Source: Gracilariopsis chorda
Lineage: Eukaryota; Rhodophyta; Florideophyceae; Gracilariales; Gracilariaceae
Length of the DNA: 64,000 bases
Assembly (NCBI GenBank): GCA_003194525.1
Contig: NBIV01000143.1
Coordinates: 158,548 to 222,547 of the forward strand
Direction of reading: 5' to 3'
This document shows positions 11,341-20,918 of this stretch, one piece after another. The translations under genes were made by a program, and so were the position numbers. The notes beneath the pieces are model-generated. The model had not been told where the DNA came from, ran no database searches, and saw nothing but the letters and a program-made list of their open reading frames with translations. Numbering within the stretch: position 1 is the first letter of the stretch; every line of letters starts with the position of its first letter.

Positions 11341-12885
11341 TAGAGGTTGTGGCTCATTTATCTGAGTTACGAAGCCTCATCCTTCCAAAGCACCCGATTT
11401 GTTGGGCGCCTCAGCGTTGCTCGGAACAACCGAATCCGTGACTGGTCCATGGTAAAGGCCGCCACTCCCATTGGCCTCGTAACCCATCATCGGATCATCG
11501 AAGTCGACCTGCGGCTCGTAATCGTCATGAAATACGAATCATATCAGATGGCTTGCTGTTATGGTCCGCAGAAGACTGTATTGCTCGAATGCATGAGCAC
11601 AGGACACCATTGCACCCACATATGGTTCATAATAGACAAAGCCTCCATGAATGCCGGCGAACCGAAGAGTTGTCACAAGGATTCATAAACCCTGAACTCG
11701 GCTATCGCACTAAAAGGTATCCCAGTTGACCTGGTCGATCACATCCAAGATGTATAAGACTTCTTCCACGTTGCCTTGGAATCTCAATGGGATGAACAGT
11801 TCGAGCTGTTTGATGATGTTCCTTACCATCGGGGGTATGAACCAAAGAAGGTAGTTGTCATACGCTTCCCAGAGAAGGAATACCGCTACGTGGGTAGCCC
11901 ATTCTGCGGCAGGAAGCGACCAATAATCAGATTTCGGATCATCAATGATGTGGGAACTTATATAAGTTAAAAAGGGAGACAATTCCCGTAAACACCCCTT
12001 GAGACCTCAACTTGACGCCACCACGGTTGTACCGCTGCGAACAGACCCGTCAACGATTGCGGGAGATACCTTTTGGTTTCGATATTGGTGTAGGGAATCA
12101 AATAACCATGTCGGGAATACGCCTTGCGCTCAAACCGAATCATCTTAGAGAACGCCGCTTGCGTTTCAAAAGTTGGAGGAACCGAAATTCTGCAGGGATG
12201 ATGGGCCTCGCCCAACAGAGCATATCGGACTCCATGGTTACCTGCGTTGCGGTTTCGAAGTGTGCCATATCGAACTGGGCCAGAGTATCCCTATAGGATA
12301 CTTCGCCATAGGAGCAATACCTCGAAATCGTATTCACTGGGAATCAGATGTTAACTTGGAGTACGCATGAGCCGTTTATAGGCGAGTCGCGTCATTTCTT
12401 TTCGGCCTTGGGGCCGAGATGAACTGACGCGACTCGCCTATAAACCAATCCAGGTTTTCTCCATGGGTGAGGTCTGTGCTTAAGATGTTAGTATCCAACA
12501 CAATTTGTCCTCACTAATCGTGTGAAGTGAACACGTCCGGTGGAAGCCCCAGAGAGAACGCCATCTTGTGCGTAGAACTGGATCAGTGGCAGGTTGAAAA
12601 CCTCAGACACGTGAAATTCAAAGAGCTTGGGCTTAAGTCGAAAGATTTTGTAACGGATCCCGTGCTTCCAGGGTTACCCTCTGGACCCACACGAGTTGGC
12701 TGATTACGACCGGAGTACCCTGAGAGAATTGCCACGTATACATGTACCAGAAAGCTTACTAGAGCATTACCATGAGGCAATGGAGCCGTAAGAAACTGGC
12801 TCAGTCCGGAAGACGAAGGAGTGATACCCCCAGACTGGGGAGCACCCATTTCGGGATTTTGCTGGTTTGTAGTATTGGAGTTCAT
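11340..12885 (-). pseudogene. Antisense accessory ORF of gypsy element 1 (degenerate)
   Basis: This is a minus-strand counterpart of the ORF at 34883-36566 in element 2, lying between pol and the 3' LTR, opposite to pol. Matching segments in order: N-terminus MNSNTTNQQNPEMG at 12885 against MNPNNPFYTSQSNDDMQ; PAEFRFL and SRHGYLIPYTNIE (12060-12230) against RAEFRFL and SRLGYLVPYKMIE; LDVIDQVNWD (about 11710-11750) against LDVMDQVNWD; GGFVYYEPYV against GGDFIWYDPWT. The frame is broken in several places. No known domain is recognised; it is neither gag nor pol. Confidence 0.75.
12375..12444. repeat. 70-bp perfect fold-back
   Basis: A 20-base arm at 12375-12394 (TTTATAGGCGAGTCGCGTCA) has its exact reverse complement at 12425-12444. 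The loop contains a second stem (CGGCC with GGCCG). Perfect arms within a heavily mutated element suggest a later insertion or a recently formed inverted duplication. No target-site duplication is visible. Confidence 0.85.
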
Positions 12886-13044
12886 TTGTGAGGATGACGT
12901 ATGGTATTTGGTGTTGTAAATGTTCGTTTGTTGCGTTATGCATTGAACAGGACAAATTTCAGTAGCGCTTATGGGTAGTCGGGTCCTGTGTACCCTTTTT
13001 CGGATGCGGGTCACTCACTTTCGTTGCAATTTTTCCTGAAGATG

Positions 13045-13434
13045 TGTAGAGCAATACGTACGCGCATGCTCTCTAGGCGAGGAAGATTATGAATGAATCA
13101 GTACGGACGTGGCATCGGTTCAGCGCATGGACGAGTGGAACCTTGGAAGTCTGGTTGAAAATGGATATGAATCTTATTTGGTATTTTCGAACACTTCTTG
13201 GGTGATGTATACGATATATGGAAAAAATGGACGCGTGGTACGCATACGGAGGTTATTAGTGGCGGGTATTATTGAAACGTGTCGTGCTGCGCGGCGAACG
13301 GCCATGCCTCTCAGTGATACAAACGTGTAGAGCACAAGTGTGGCACACTACAGTAGTAGTATTATTAGTTTCCTTATGATCCAATAGTAAATTAAAGAGA
13401 GCATCCTTGCCTTTTTATACTGAAGTGAAGATAA
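13045..13434 (+). repeat. 3' LTR of gypsy element 1, left part
   Basis: Aligns with the start of the 5' LTR (CTCTAGGCGAGGAAGATTATGAATGA against the region at 2000-2022) and runs through GTGGCACACTACAGTAG to the insertion point of the TIR transposon. The U3 tandem repeats of the 5' copy are absent. Confidence 0.8.
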
Positions 13435-13457
13435 CGTCGGTGTTCTCGGAATGCTAG
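13435..13457 (+). repeat. Left terminal inverted repeat
   Basis: CGTCGGTGTTCTCGGAATGC followed by TAG; its reverse complement with one change is at 20919-20941. It lies exactly at the break in homology to the LTR of element 1. Confidence 0.88.
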
Positions 13458-13662
13458 ATAAGGGTGCTAGATCGCAAGTTTGTTAGGCAATCACTCAAAA
13501 AATCTACGAAAACGCTAGATTCTGCTAGTTCGTGGTGGTTGGCAAGCAAAAAAAAAATTTTTTCGGAAATCACTCTTTCATATTTTCTATTGTCATCCGT
13601 CCCTAGTACCTCACTTCGCTAGTTTCAAGTTTAGAGCAAGTTCTTTGCTCACTAAACGCTAG
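13453..13662. repeat. Subterminal GCTAG repeats
   Basis: GCTAG occurs at 13453, 13466, 13514, 13524, 13618 and 13658, six times in 210 bp. The right end has the reverse form CTAGC at 20810 and 20919. Short subterminal motifs repeated near both ends are typical of transposase binding sites in CACTA-type elements; binding here is inferred. Confidence 0.65.
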
Positions 13663-13681
13663 TTAGAGGGCTCGAAATGGC

Positions 13682-13702
13682 GCTGGCCGCGTAGCGGCCA
13701 GC
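13682..13702. repeat. Subterminal hairpin, left end
   Basis: GCTGGCCGC (13682-13690) and its exact complement GCGGCCAGC (13694-13702) are separated by three bases. The stem is nine GC-rich pairs. A second hairpin sits about 200 bp from the right end. Confidence 0.7.
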
Positions 13703-13876
13703 GGCCCCACCCCCATGCAACCCAAATTAACTTACATATTTCCATCTCGTGGATTTCAAACTTCAAATTGTCAAAGTTTGGAGCCCAACTGTTCTCTCAG
13801 CCTCACTGGGTGGCACCCACACTCTTGAACACCAAACATAAAAACTCCCTTAGCATCCTTACCAGCCTTCTTCTCC

Positions 13877-14640
13877 TTATCCTCTCATTCCACGCCTCCT
13901 CTTCAACCGACTCTCACCTTCTATTCCTTCGTCGTCCTTCTCCTCCAACCTCTTCCTTACAGCCCCTCGACCGGGAGTAACAGGAGTGCCTTCCCCGACA
14001 ACAGCTCTCCCTTCCGCATCACACACCTTCTTCTGCATTTCCTCGATTAGATGCACAGCCCTACCAACCAGTAAAAGTTGCTTCTCCAACACCAAAACCC
14101 GTCTACGCATCTCCTCGTTCTCCTTCCACAGTCTCCTCAGCTCCTCACCCACACACGCCACAACCCCATCGACATGCATTTCCGCCCACACCCCAGCCTC
14201 CCTTGCCCTCCTACGCAGCTCAGCCACAGCACCCATAGGCACCCCTTCCTCTGAAGAACTCAGCACCATCCCATCCCCCCCATCTCCACCACAACCTCCT
14301 CGATACACTCATCCAAACGCTCCTTAAGCCCTCCGCCCACGCTCCTCACCATTTTCTTCACATCGCGGTAAAACCGACTCATTCGCCCCGCCCCACCTCC
14401 TCCTCCTCCCCGTCCTCCTCGACTTCCCTCGCCCTCACTTCCCTCCCCCCCATCCCCTCCCATCATCGTCCCAACCCCAAGCTCCCCGAACCCAACAACG
14501 TTCCTTCCCTTGCCCTCTTCACCATCACCCTTCCCTTCCTCCTCCTTCTTCGTCCTTGGAGGCGTCTCGGGGACCTCCCTCTTCTCCACTTTATCCAACA
14601 ACGCCAGTAGCTCCTCATCATTCACGTCTTCGCTAGACAT
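13877..14640 (-). CDS. Coiled-coil acidic protein, one frameshift
   Basis: Two overlapping minus-strand ORFs (14640 to 14260 and 14308 to 13877) appear to be one protein of about 250 residues split at a C run near 14275-14282. The start at 14640 opens MSSEDVNDEELLALLDKVEK. A glycine/glutamate-rich linker follows, then MSRFYRDVKKMVRSVGGGLK, then a long charged helix after the frame change (ELRRLWKENEEMRRRVLVLE) that is clearly coiled-coil, and a basic tail (RLKRRRGMRG). A DNA-binding or transposase partner role would fit a second protein of a CACTA-type element, but no family is recognised. The homopolymer shift may be a sequencing error. Confidence 0.55.
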
Positions 14641-14882
14641 GGCTACTACACGCCCCACCACAACGGCGCTCCCGTTCCTATCCCAACCACCAAGCGAGCA
14701 CTCCCCAGGTACTTATCCAACCGCATTTTTTCACTCGCCCGTTTTCGCGCCATTTCCCACCGAGTCGTGTCCCACCAATAATCTGAAACGAAAAATTTAG
14801 AACGACATTAGTTTAACACTTCCTTCAGTTTACAACTCTATCACACTAACTTAGGTATGTACAGGTAGAACTACGAACGTGT

Positions 14883-15756
14883 CTAAAGAAATGGTTCAAA
14901 ACGAGAACCAACAGGCCTACAGTGCTCTCCTAGATTCGCAACATACCTTCGAAAATGGTACTCCAAGTCCATATCCACAGCCATACCCAAAAGAAGCAGC
15001 ACGAAAAAGATAGTATTCTCCACTACAGGCGCGAGTCCCCTTACCTTGTGCAAAGAAGTATCGCTCAGGAACGTGAAAATCAAGTAGGTAAACACAACAG
15101 GGAACACCCTTCCGATATAGAGCCTCATAGTAGCCACACCATCTCTAAACCCAAGCACCTTATTCAAACCACCGTATACGGTCCTGCACACATCCAAAAT
15201 CAGCCCAACACTACCTCTCTGCACATATGGGAGCTCTCTCTCATTGTTAATGCTGTCCCTAGTCACAAAAAACATCGTTAGCCGTTCAACCACATACGAC
15301 ATACCCCCAAACATGAAACCACCAGTGAAAAATGCAAGAGCACCAGTCCTAAGTTCCATTCCAATCGAAATTGGCGCTTCCAAGAAGTGATAGCCAACAA
15401 AAATACAAACATTCAACGGCAAAAGACCTGCCATCGTGAATCCAAGTAGTCTGTTTCGAATCACAGAAATCCGTGCCATTCGCTGGCTGTCCCGCAAAGG
15501 TACGTATGCCAATGAACCAAAATGCCTTCTATGCAATGCAAACACCATATCGAAGATAAACAAATGCAAAACAGTCTCCAGAATTACCACAATCAACATC
15601 TTCGGAGACATTCGAACATCCCCTACCACATAATGCATCAAAAGCGGTTTCAATACCCCATAAAGAGCACCAATGGCTAATGAAAACAGAAACGCATATG
15701 CGCACCAAGCCCATGCTTTTCGCTTTTCCTCGCGTAGTCGGCATTTCTATGTCAGG
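14883..15756 (-). CDS. Multi-pass membrane protein of unknown function
   Basis: The frame is open from a TAG near 15757 to the stop at 14883. The first ATG lies near 15638; upstream codons encode another hydrophobic stretch (WCAYAFLFSLAIGALYG), so the start may be further upstream across an intron. Five further hydrophobic segments fall, counting from a non-ATG start at 15653, at residues 19-40, 69-91, 104-130, 183-199 and 211-228, separated by basic loops. That gives about six transmembrane helices in 256-290 residues. No family is recognised. It is unbroken, lies inside the TIR transposon and is divergent from the methyltransferase gene, so it is most likely cargo. Confidence 0.65.
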
Positions 15757-16068
15757 CCTTCGCAGCGAAGCGGATTTCCTGGGACAATGCTTCTTCGTCT
15801 TCGTAGAACTCTTATTCCGGCCAAGAACCACGCTGCAATCTTGAAGCGTTCGCGTGATCAAGTTGTCGTGGCACCCAGTCGCGTAAGATGCTCTCGTGAT
15901 CACGTCTGCTCGGTTCAGGCGACGTGAGCATCTATACTTTTGAAATACATGGTATTGAAGACGTTTCCTGACAACCATTAAGTTCATTTAGGCGGCGCTG
16001 CAATGCACCTGTAATGATTTTGCATTGGTATTCGAAGTTTGTTTTTGGGGGTGGCGGCCAGCAGTTCC

Positions 16069-16185
16069 GAAAATCAAAAAATTAGTTTAAAATTAGTGTC
16101 TGGAATGAACGGACATCTGCGGTACGACCTAGTAGGTCATGGGCGGAAGATGCATGGTTCATTTTACACTAATTTTTTGATTTTC
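16069..16185. repeat. Inverted repeat between divergent genes
   Basis: GAAAATCAAAAAATTAGT at 16069-16086 is repeated exactly in reverse complement at 16168-16185, with shorter matches further in (ATGAAC/GTTCAT). It lies between the membrane gene and the methyltransferase and ends just before TCTGAACAG. It could be a small MITE, a promoter dyad or part of an intron. Confidence 0.7.
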
Positions 16186-16219
16186 TGAACAGCTGGGTGG
16201 GGATAATGAGGTCGAAGAG

Positions 16220-17263
16220 GTGGTGGAGAGTGTGGCTGCTCCAAGAGCTACTACTGGTCTGCAGACAACGACATTGTCTCAGAGACTGACGTACAGCGTG
16301 AAGGAGACTGGTGTTCAACCTCCACCGTATCCGAAGACTTTAGATCAGTTGATGTCGTACGAGTACTGTGAGAGGCAGATGTCCCGCAGCTTCCGTCTTC
16401 ACAACTGCAGTTTCCAAGACCTTGTCAAAGTCGACGACAACAAGTCCGGGGACAGCGAACTATCCATTGAAGGAAGGGTACAGTTCGTGCTTTCGGATCC
16501 CCCATATGGGACTCGTGCAGAGCGTAATCGGGAGAACAGTGGTCATGATGTTCTCACCGAGAAGACCATGGCCCGGGCATGGAAAAGAATTTCAAAGTTG
16601 CTACGTCCCGGTGGGCATGTTATATTGTTCTGCTCGTGGGATCAGATACAGAAGTGGCGGGAGGTGCTGCGGAGTGTTACGTACACAGATGACTCTGGCA
16701 CAACTCGTTTTTCTTTTGTCGTGGACGAACAACCCCTCCAGTTCGTACGATCCATGGGGAACTCGATGGGTAATCCGGGAAGGCGGAGCTGTCGGCTGTA
16801 CCAGACGTCGGAGTATGCCGTACATGCAGTGCGCTCTGGGGTCCCGTATTCCCAACAGCACAGAATGGTGAACTATGAGAACTTTAATTTTATCCCTTCA
16901 CGCTACCCGGCATATCACGCAATCATAGACCAGGTGCCGCCTATGTCTTATGGCGAAACTCTGCTATGGAATGTGACAAACTCGGAGAGAATCACTACGA
17001 GGAAAAAGGTGCGACCGGAACAGAAGTGTAGGGCATTGCTGAAGGAACTCATTTGCAGGTTTAGTCAGCCAGGAGACCTAGTGGTTGACCTCTTTGCGGG
17101 GACGTTCTCTACAGCGATGGCATGCATGGAACTGCCGAAGCACCGGATATTTGTAGGATGTGAAGACGATAAAGCTTGCTTTGAACACGCAAAGCATGCT
17201 GCTATTGTTCGTTTTGCTTCTATAATCCGGGAGGGAAACACCAATCTTGAGAAGAACCAATAG
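16220..17263 (+). CDS. Beta-class DNA N6-adenine/N4-cytosine methyltransferase
   Basis: A protein of 347 residues if the GTG at 16220 starts it; the frame is open from 16181 with no ATG, and TCTGAACAG at 16184-16192 resembles a 3' splice site, so an upstream exon is possible. Motif IV (DPPYG) is at residues 93-97, motif VI (LRPGGHVILFCSW) at 128-140, and motif X/I (ELICRFSQPGDLVVDLFAGT) at 276-295, followed by RIFVGCEDD. The order IV before I is that of beta-class amino-methyltransferases (Pfam N6_N4_Mtase), a mostly bacterial class acquired by a few eukaryotes. It ends in TAG and continues in the same frame into a SET fragment. It is transposon cargo. DNA methylation of the host or of the element is inferred. 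Confidence 0.85.
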   Translation: MVESVAAPRATTGLQTTTLSQRLTYSVKETGVQPPPYPKTLDQLMSYEYCERQMSRSFRLHNCSFQDLVKVDDNKSGDSELSIEGRVQFVLSDPPYGTRAERNRENSGHDVLTEKTMARAWKRISKLLRPGGHVILFCSWDQIQKWREVLRSVTYTDDSGTTRFSFVVDEQPLQFVRSMGNSMGNPGRRSCRLYQTSEYAVHAVRSGVPYSQQHRMVNYENFNFIPSRYPAYHAIIDQVPPMSYGETLLWNVTNSERITTRKKVRPEQKCRALLKELICRFSQPGDLVVDLFAGTFSTAMACMELPKHRIFVGCEDDKACFEHAKHAAIVRFASIIREGNTNLEKNQ

Positions 17264-17665
17264 CTCAGGAAGATGGCCCATACTGTTGTCATCGCATTTC
17301 CAATGGGCAGATTGAGGCATACCTTGTCATGGAAGGCAGTCAATGGCTTTTCTCCGTACCAGATGCTTCCCCCACACGTCGTCCAGTTCCTGTCGACGCT
17401 GTGGAGAAGTGAAGAGGTAGCCAAATTGGGTAAGAGCAGGACCTTCGATCAATGGTCTAGCGTGGTGCAGGGTAGGATGAATCTGGAGAACATGAACTTG
17501 CTGCTGGCAATGGAAGCTGTGCATTATGGACTACGAATCAGCAAGTCTACTATTCGCCACGATAACGCTGGTGTTGGAGTGTTTCCAACTCGTCGAATTG
17601 CTGTAGGGGAGGTAGTGTGCTACTTCTATGGGACACTCGTGTATCATGATCTGACGTGGAATTGA
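17264..17665 (+). CDS. Partial SET domain in frame with the methyltransferase
   Basis: The frame is the same as the preceding methyltransferase, separated from it only by the TAG at 17261-17263; the first ATG is at 17273. About 100 residues of unrecognised linker precede LRISKSTIRHDNAGVGVFPT and RRIAVGEVVCYFYGTLVY, the N-terminal half of a SET lysine-methyltransferase fold (GxGxF, then I-x-x-GE-V). The C-terminal SET half (N-H-x-C, Y of the active site) is not visible in this frame, which stops at 17665, or in the next. It is either truncated or completed by an unrecognised segment after a frameshift. Confidence 0.6.
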   Translation, partial: LRKMAHTVVIAFPMGRLRHTLSWKAVNGFSPYQMLPPHVVQFLSTLWRSEEVAKLGKSRTFDQWSSVVQGRMNLENMNLLLAMEAVHYGLRISKSTIRHDNAGVGVFPTRRIAVGEVVCYFYGTLVYHDLTWN

Positions 17666-18144
17666 AGAAGCAGTTAGAGGAAGCGAGAAGCAAGTTAATG
17701 GGAAAGGAGGTAGAGAAGAGCCGAATCTTATGTGCATGGAGAATGAGTGCGATTGACGATCTTACATATTCTGGATTTCAAGTTGCTCGAAGGTTAAGGG
17801 ACTTTGGTGGGGAGGACATGTACTTTAAGAACGGAGCTGCGGTAGAAGTGCTGGCAGAGTTTATGGGATATGAGGTGGTACCGGGAGGCGAAGGGAAGAC
17901 AGATTATGTGGATGGAACTGTGATGCATTTGGCACGCTTGGATGCTTGGATCGGATGTGTTTTGACTGCGTTGGACACGAATGTGGGCCGTGGAGGAAAA
18001 CGGCAGTTATTGTTTTCAAAGTTGTTTGGTGAGTATCTCCCGCTTGCTCTGGAGAACATAATTGGGGTGGCATGGGAGAGAGTGAGGGAACGGCACCATG
18101 AGGAATTGGAGAATGTTTGGATGTCTTGGAGTAGTGAGATTTGA
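17654..18144 (+). CDS. Continuation ORF after the SET fragment, unrecognised
   Basis: It is open in a different frame that overlaps the end of the SET ORF. It begins ELKKQLEEARSKLMGKEVEK (coiled-coil) and runs 160 residues to a stop at 18144. It could be the C-terminus of the methyltransferase-SET protein after a frameshift near 17650. Its last 280 bp overlap the 3' end of the minus-strand transposase ORF, so one of the two reading frames there is probably not used. No domain is recognised. Confidence 0.4.
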
Positions 18145-20377
18145 AGAGGACGTGGGCATGTTCGAATATGCCTGCGTCGTTGAAGTGCAGACCTCCGTAT
18201 CTACGTATGTCGTCGACGATGTGATCGAGGAGATGGAACTTGAGGGTACCGAGGTGCGAAGAGTGGTAGGGTCCGAGGACGGTGGTGGCTGTGAGTTTGA
18301 AGGATCTGATCTGTCGTTCGAGTGATTTGAGAGAGTCTTCGGTCCATTCGGAAGTGGAGTTGTATCGCATGGCGTAGAGAACGAGATCTGTGTACTTGGT
18401 GAAGACGGAAGTGATTGGGGAGGAGTCGATTTCGTTGCAGCATCTGTCGAAGAATGCTCCGATGAAGGGGAATACCATGTCGAGTGCGCGGTAATCTTTT
18501 GCTTCGAGCATTCCACGGAGTCCTTCTGTGGTGAAGAAGCCGTTAAGAGCTTGAGCGTTGTCGGAGGTGGAGAAGTCTATGTGGAGTCCAGTTGCAGGGG
18601 AATCTTTTTCGATGGCCGCAAGAATGGAGTTGGAGTGTTTGAGGATGGAGGTGCGGATGGATTGGAAGGATCTCTTGGATTTGCTGGGACCGACAATGGA
18701 GAAGAGGGAATCGGATCGGAGACGTTCGATTGCGGTGGCTTTGATGAGTTTAGAGACGCCGAGGTGGAAGTTATGCAGTGGCTCGAAGGCGAAGATGTTG
18801 TAAGAAGAGAGAAGCGGAGTGATGTTGAAGATGGGGTTTGATTCGAAGAGAGAAGTGTACTTTGCGAGGGAGAGAGAATGAAGTGCTGTTGCTGCCTCTT
18901 CTTTTTTGGTGCGTGCCACTTTTGGTTTCCGGGCGAGTTGCGCTTCCTCGGATTCGCGGAGAAGGCAGGTGTGCTGTCTGCGATTGGTTCGAGTTTGGAG
19001 TTGTGTGCGGAAGGGGATGGGATCTGTATTGAGGAAGAGGTGTTCCCGAGGGACGGTGCATCTCGGGCAAGGGTGCTGCGGCCGTGTTCCGTGGGAGATG
19101 GCGAGGATGTCCTTTGCTTCGGGGATGTCTGCACAATAGCTGGCGAGGATGGGGTGGCAGTGGCGGAGGACACCGTGAGCGTCACGGAAGGAGAATCCTG
19201 GGAGCGCAGAGGTGAGGAGTGGGTTGAGGATGGTAGAGATGGCGCGCTGAATGAGGTTCATTTTGGTCTCGCGTGGGATGTTGGAGGATGATTTCGGGAC
19301 GTAGTCGCCGCCGTCGTCGAAGGCGGTAAACGGGGAGAAGGAGGTTGGAAGGTATCCGAGGAGTGTGAGATTTTCGGATATACACTTTCGGCGGAGGGCA
19401 TCGGAGAAGTTGAGAAACGTGACGTGGAGGGGGTAGGAATTGACGGAGGAGCTTTTCAGGGAGGTTGCGGACTTGTCCGAGTAGAGCTGGACGAGGCCGA
19501 TGAATGATTCGATACCGGTTTCCTGGGGGGTGTGCCAGACGATGTCATCGACGGGGGACTGCATAATTTCCTGTTTGATGGCTGGGACGACTTTCTTTCC
19601 GAGGGCTGCAGCCATGGGATGTGCGAAACCCGGGTGACCAGAAGACGAAGAAGATGAGGAAGATTGAGATACCGGCTGGAAGAAGGTGTTGTTGAGGTGT
19701 GCGAGTGCGAGTTGTTGCTTGAGGACGTCGATGGCACGTTTCTGGAAGAGGGTTGCGGAGAAGGTGTTGCGCTTGTCTGTGACGGTGGAAGGGATGAAGC
19801 CGTTGGAGCTGATGCGTTGCTTGAAGAGGTCCTCTTGCAGTGCGAGGCACTGCCTGGCGGAGGAGATGGAGGTCTGGAAGGAGGACTTGGAGAAGTCTGG
19901 ATGGTTGAGGATGGAGATGAGCTCGTCTGCTTTGCGGGTGCTGACGGAGGATGCGATGGAGGAGATGTAGAGGACGAGTTGTTCGAGATGAGGGTTGTCG
20001 GCGAGAGGGGAAGGGGAACGAGAAGGGGGCGGGAGAAGGGGGTTTGAGGAGGAGACGGAGCCGATGGCGTGACTTGCGATATGGTAAGCGTCTTGGGTTT
20101 GAAGAGAGAGGGAAGCCTGTTGAAGTTCATATGGATCATCATCGGCGAGGGGGACGTTGTTGGAAGGACGGTGAGAGGGAAGGGGAGGAGAATTGATGGA
20201 GAGGTTGGGAACGGATTTTCGCTTCTTGGTCCTGGGAGGGAACTGAACTGGAGCGGTGCCTGTGGAGGAGGAACGCTTGTTGGCGGTGAGGCGATGGGGG
20301 CACCTGCGTTGGTGACTCTGAAGAGAGTATGTGGTGCGGCCGTGGAAGGAGCAGCGAGGGTAGCAACAGGGGAACAT
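17861..20377 (-). CDS. Plavaka/tnp2-like transposase
   Basis: The open frame extends up to 20581, but the ATG at 20377 starts directly before an N-terminal zinc finger (MFPCCYPRCSFHGRTTYSLQ then SHQRRC), as in Plavaka transposases, giving about 838 residues. A serine-rich linker is followed by the core: SYPLHVTFLNFSDALRRK, LTLLGYLPTSFSPF, HPILASYCADIPEAKDIL, HPCPRCTVPREHL (zinc knuckle) and FAFEPLHNFHLGVSKLIK, then HLLDHIVDDIRRYGG and EHAHVLFKSHYSKTSKH near the end. These match the order of the tnp2/Plavaka family. The frame is uninterrupted, so it is possibly active. The last 80 or so residues are low-complexity and overlap the convergent plus-strand ORF. Confidence 0.78.
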   Translation of the reverse strand: MFPCCYPRCSFHGRTTYSLQSHQRRCPHRLTANKRSSSTGTAPVQFPPRTKKRKSVPNLSINSPPLPSHRPSNNVPLADDDPYELQQASLSLQTQDAYHIASHAIGSVSSSNPLLPPPSRSPSPLADNPHLEQLVLYISSIASSVSTRKADELISILNHPDFSKSSFQTSISSARQCLALQEDLFKQRISSNGFIPSTVTDKRNTFSATLFQKRAIDVLKQQLALAHLNNTFFQPVSQSSSSSSSSGHPGFAHPMAAALGKKVVPAIKQEIMQSPVDDIVWHTPQETGIESFIGLVQLYSDKSATSLKSSSVNSYPLHVTFLNFSDALRRKCISENLTLLGYLPTSFSPFTAFDDGGDYVPKSSSNIPRETKMNLIQRAISTILNPLLTSALPGFSFRDAHGVLRHCHPILASYCADIPEAKDILAISHGTRPQHPCPRCTVPREHLFLNTDPIPFRTQLQTRTNRRQHTCLLRESEEAQLARKPKVARTKKEEAATALHSLSLAKYTSLFESNPIFNITPLLSSYNIFAFEPLHNFHLGVSKLIKATAIERLRSDSLFSIVGPSKSKRSFQSIRTSILKHSNSILAAIEKDSPATGLHIDFSTSDNAQALNGFFTTEGLRGMLEAKDYRALDMVFPFIGAFFDRCCNEIDSSPITSVFTKYTDLVLYAMRYNSTSEWTEDSLKSLERQIRSFKLTATTVLGPYHSSHLGTLKFHLLDHIVDDIRRYGGLHFNDAGIFEHAHVLFKSHYSKTSKHSPIPHGAVPSLSPMPPQLCSPEQAGDTHQTTLKTITAVFLHGPHSCPTQSKHIRSKHPSVPNASQFHPHNLSSLRLPVPPHIP

Positions 20378-20581
20378 GGTGCGGGAAGGAGAGTTGAAGG
20401 ATTGGAAGGAGAAAGGGGAGGAAAGGGGTTGGAGAGCGAAATGCGGGAGCGTAATTATTATGGCGCACGGGGATGAAGTGGAGCAGGTGATGCCGAGCGT
20501 TTTGCGCTGGGTCGTGGACTGGTGCATGCTATGCAAGGCCGCAGACACTGACAACGAGTGAAGGATAGCGAGGGCTATCAT

Positions 20582-20918
20582 GTTTTGTAAACTCTAATGT
20601 ATTTCCTATATATGTATTTATCTGAGCATCCTATCCTTCTATTTGAAGGGGCAGTTCCGGTGGTCCGGTCAGATTTTCAATCTCACGTTCACATGTGAAG
20701 GTATGTAGTAGTGGAGTCTGGACTCCACTTCGCGGAGTCCGGACTCGGTTTTTGGTCCGAAATAACTTGGAAATAGGAAGTGCTTTACTAGTTTATACTT
20801 TCAAAAAACTAGCAGTGTTGAATGTGTGAAAATATTTTGATGGAAATTGATTCATTCAAAAGTGGGTTTTAAGAGTCGATATCCGTCCATTTCAATTCTT
20901 TCCCTTTTGATTGTCAAA
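20582..20918. other. Right subterminal region of the TIR transposon
   Basis: There is no gene. It contains a hairpin at 20714-20746 (13-base arms built on GAGTC/GACTC, one mismatch, loop of 7) and one CTAGC motif at 20810. Composition becomes A/T-rich towards the end. Confidence 0.6.

Noticed and set aside
14510-14800. Plus-strand serine/proline-rich ORF
   Set aside because: Complement of the acidic coiled-coil gene; low-complexity shadow.
18098-20476. Many plus-strand ORFs of 60-137 residues
   Set aside because: They are shadows of the long minus-strand transposase gene, with biased composition (G/V/E-rich), and no motif.
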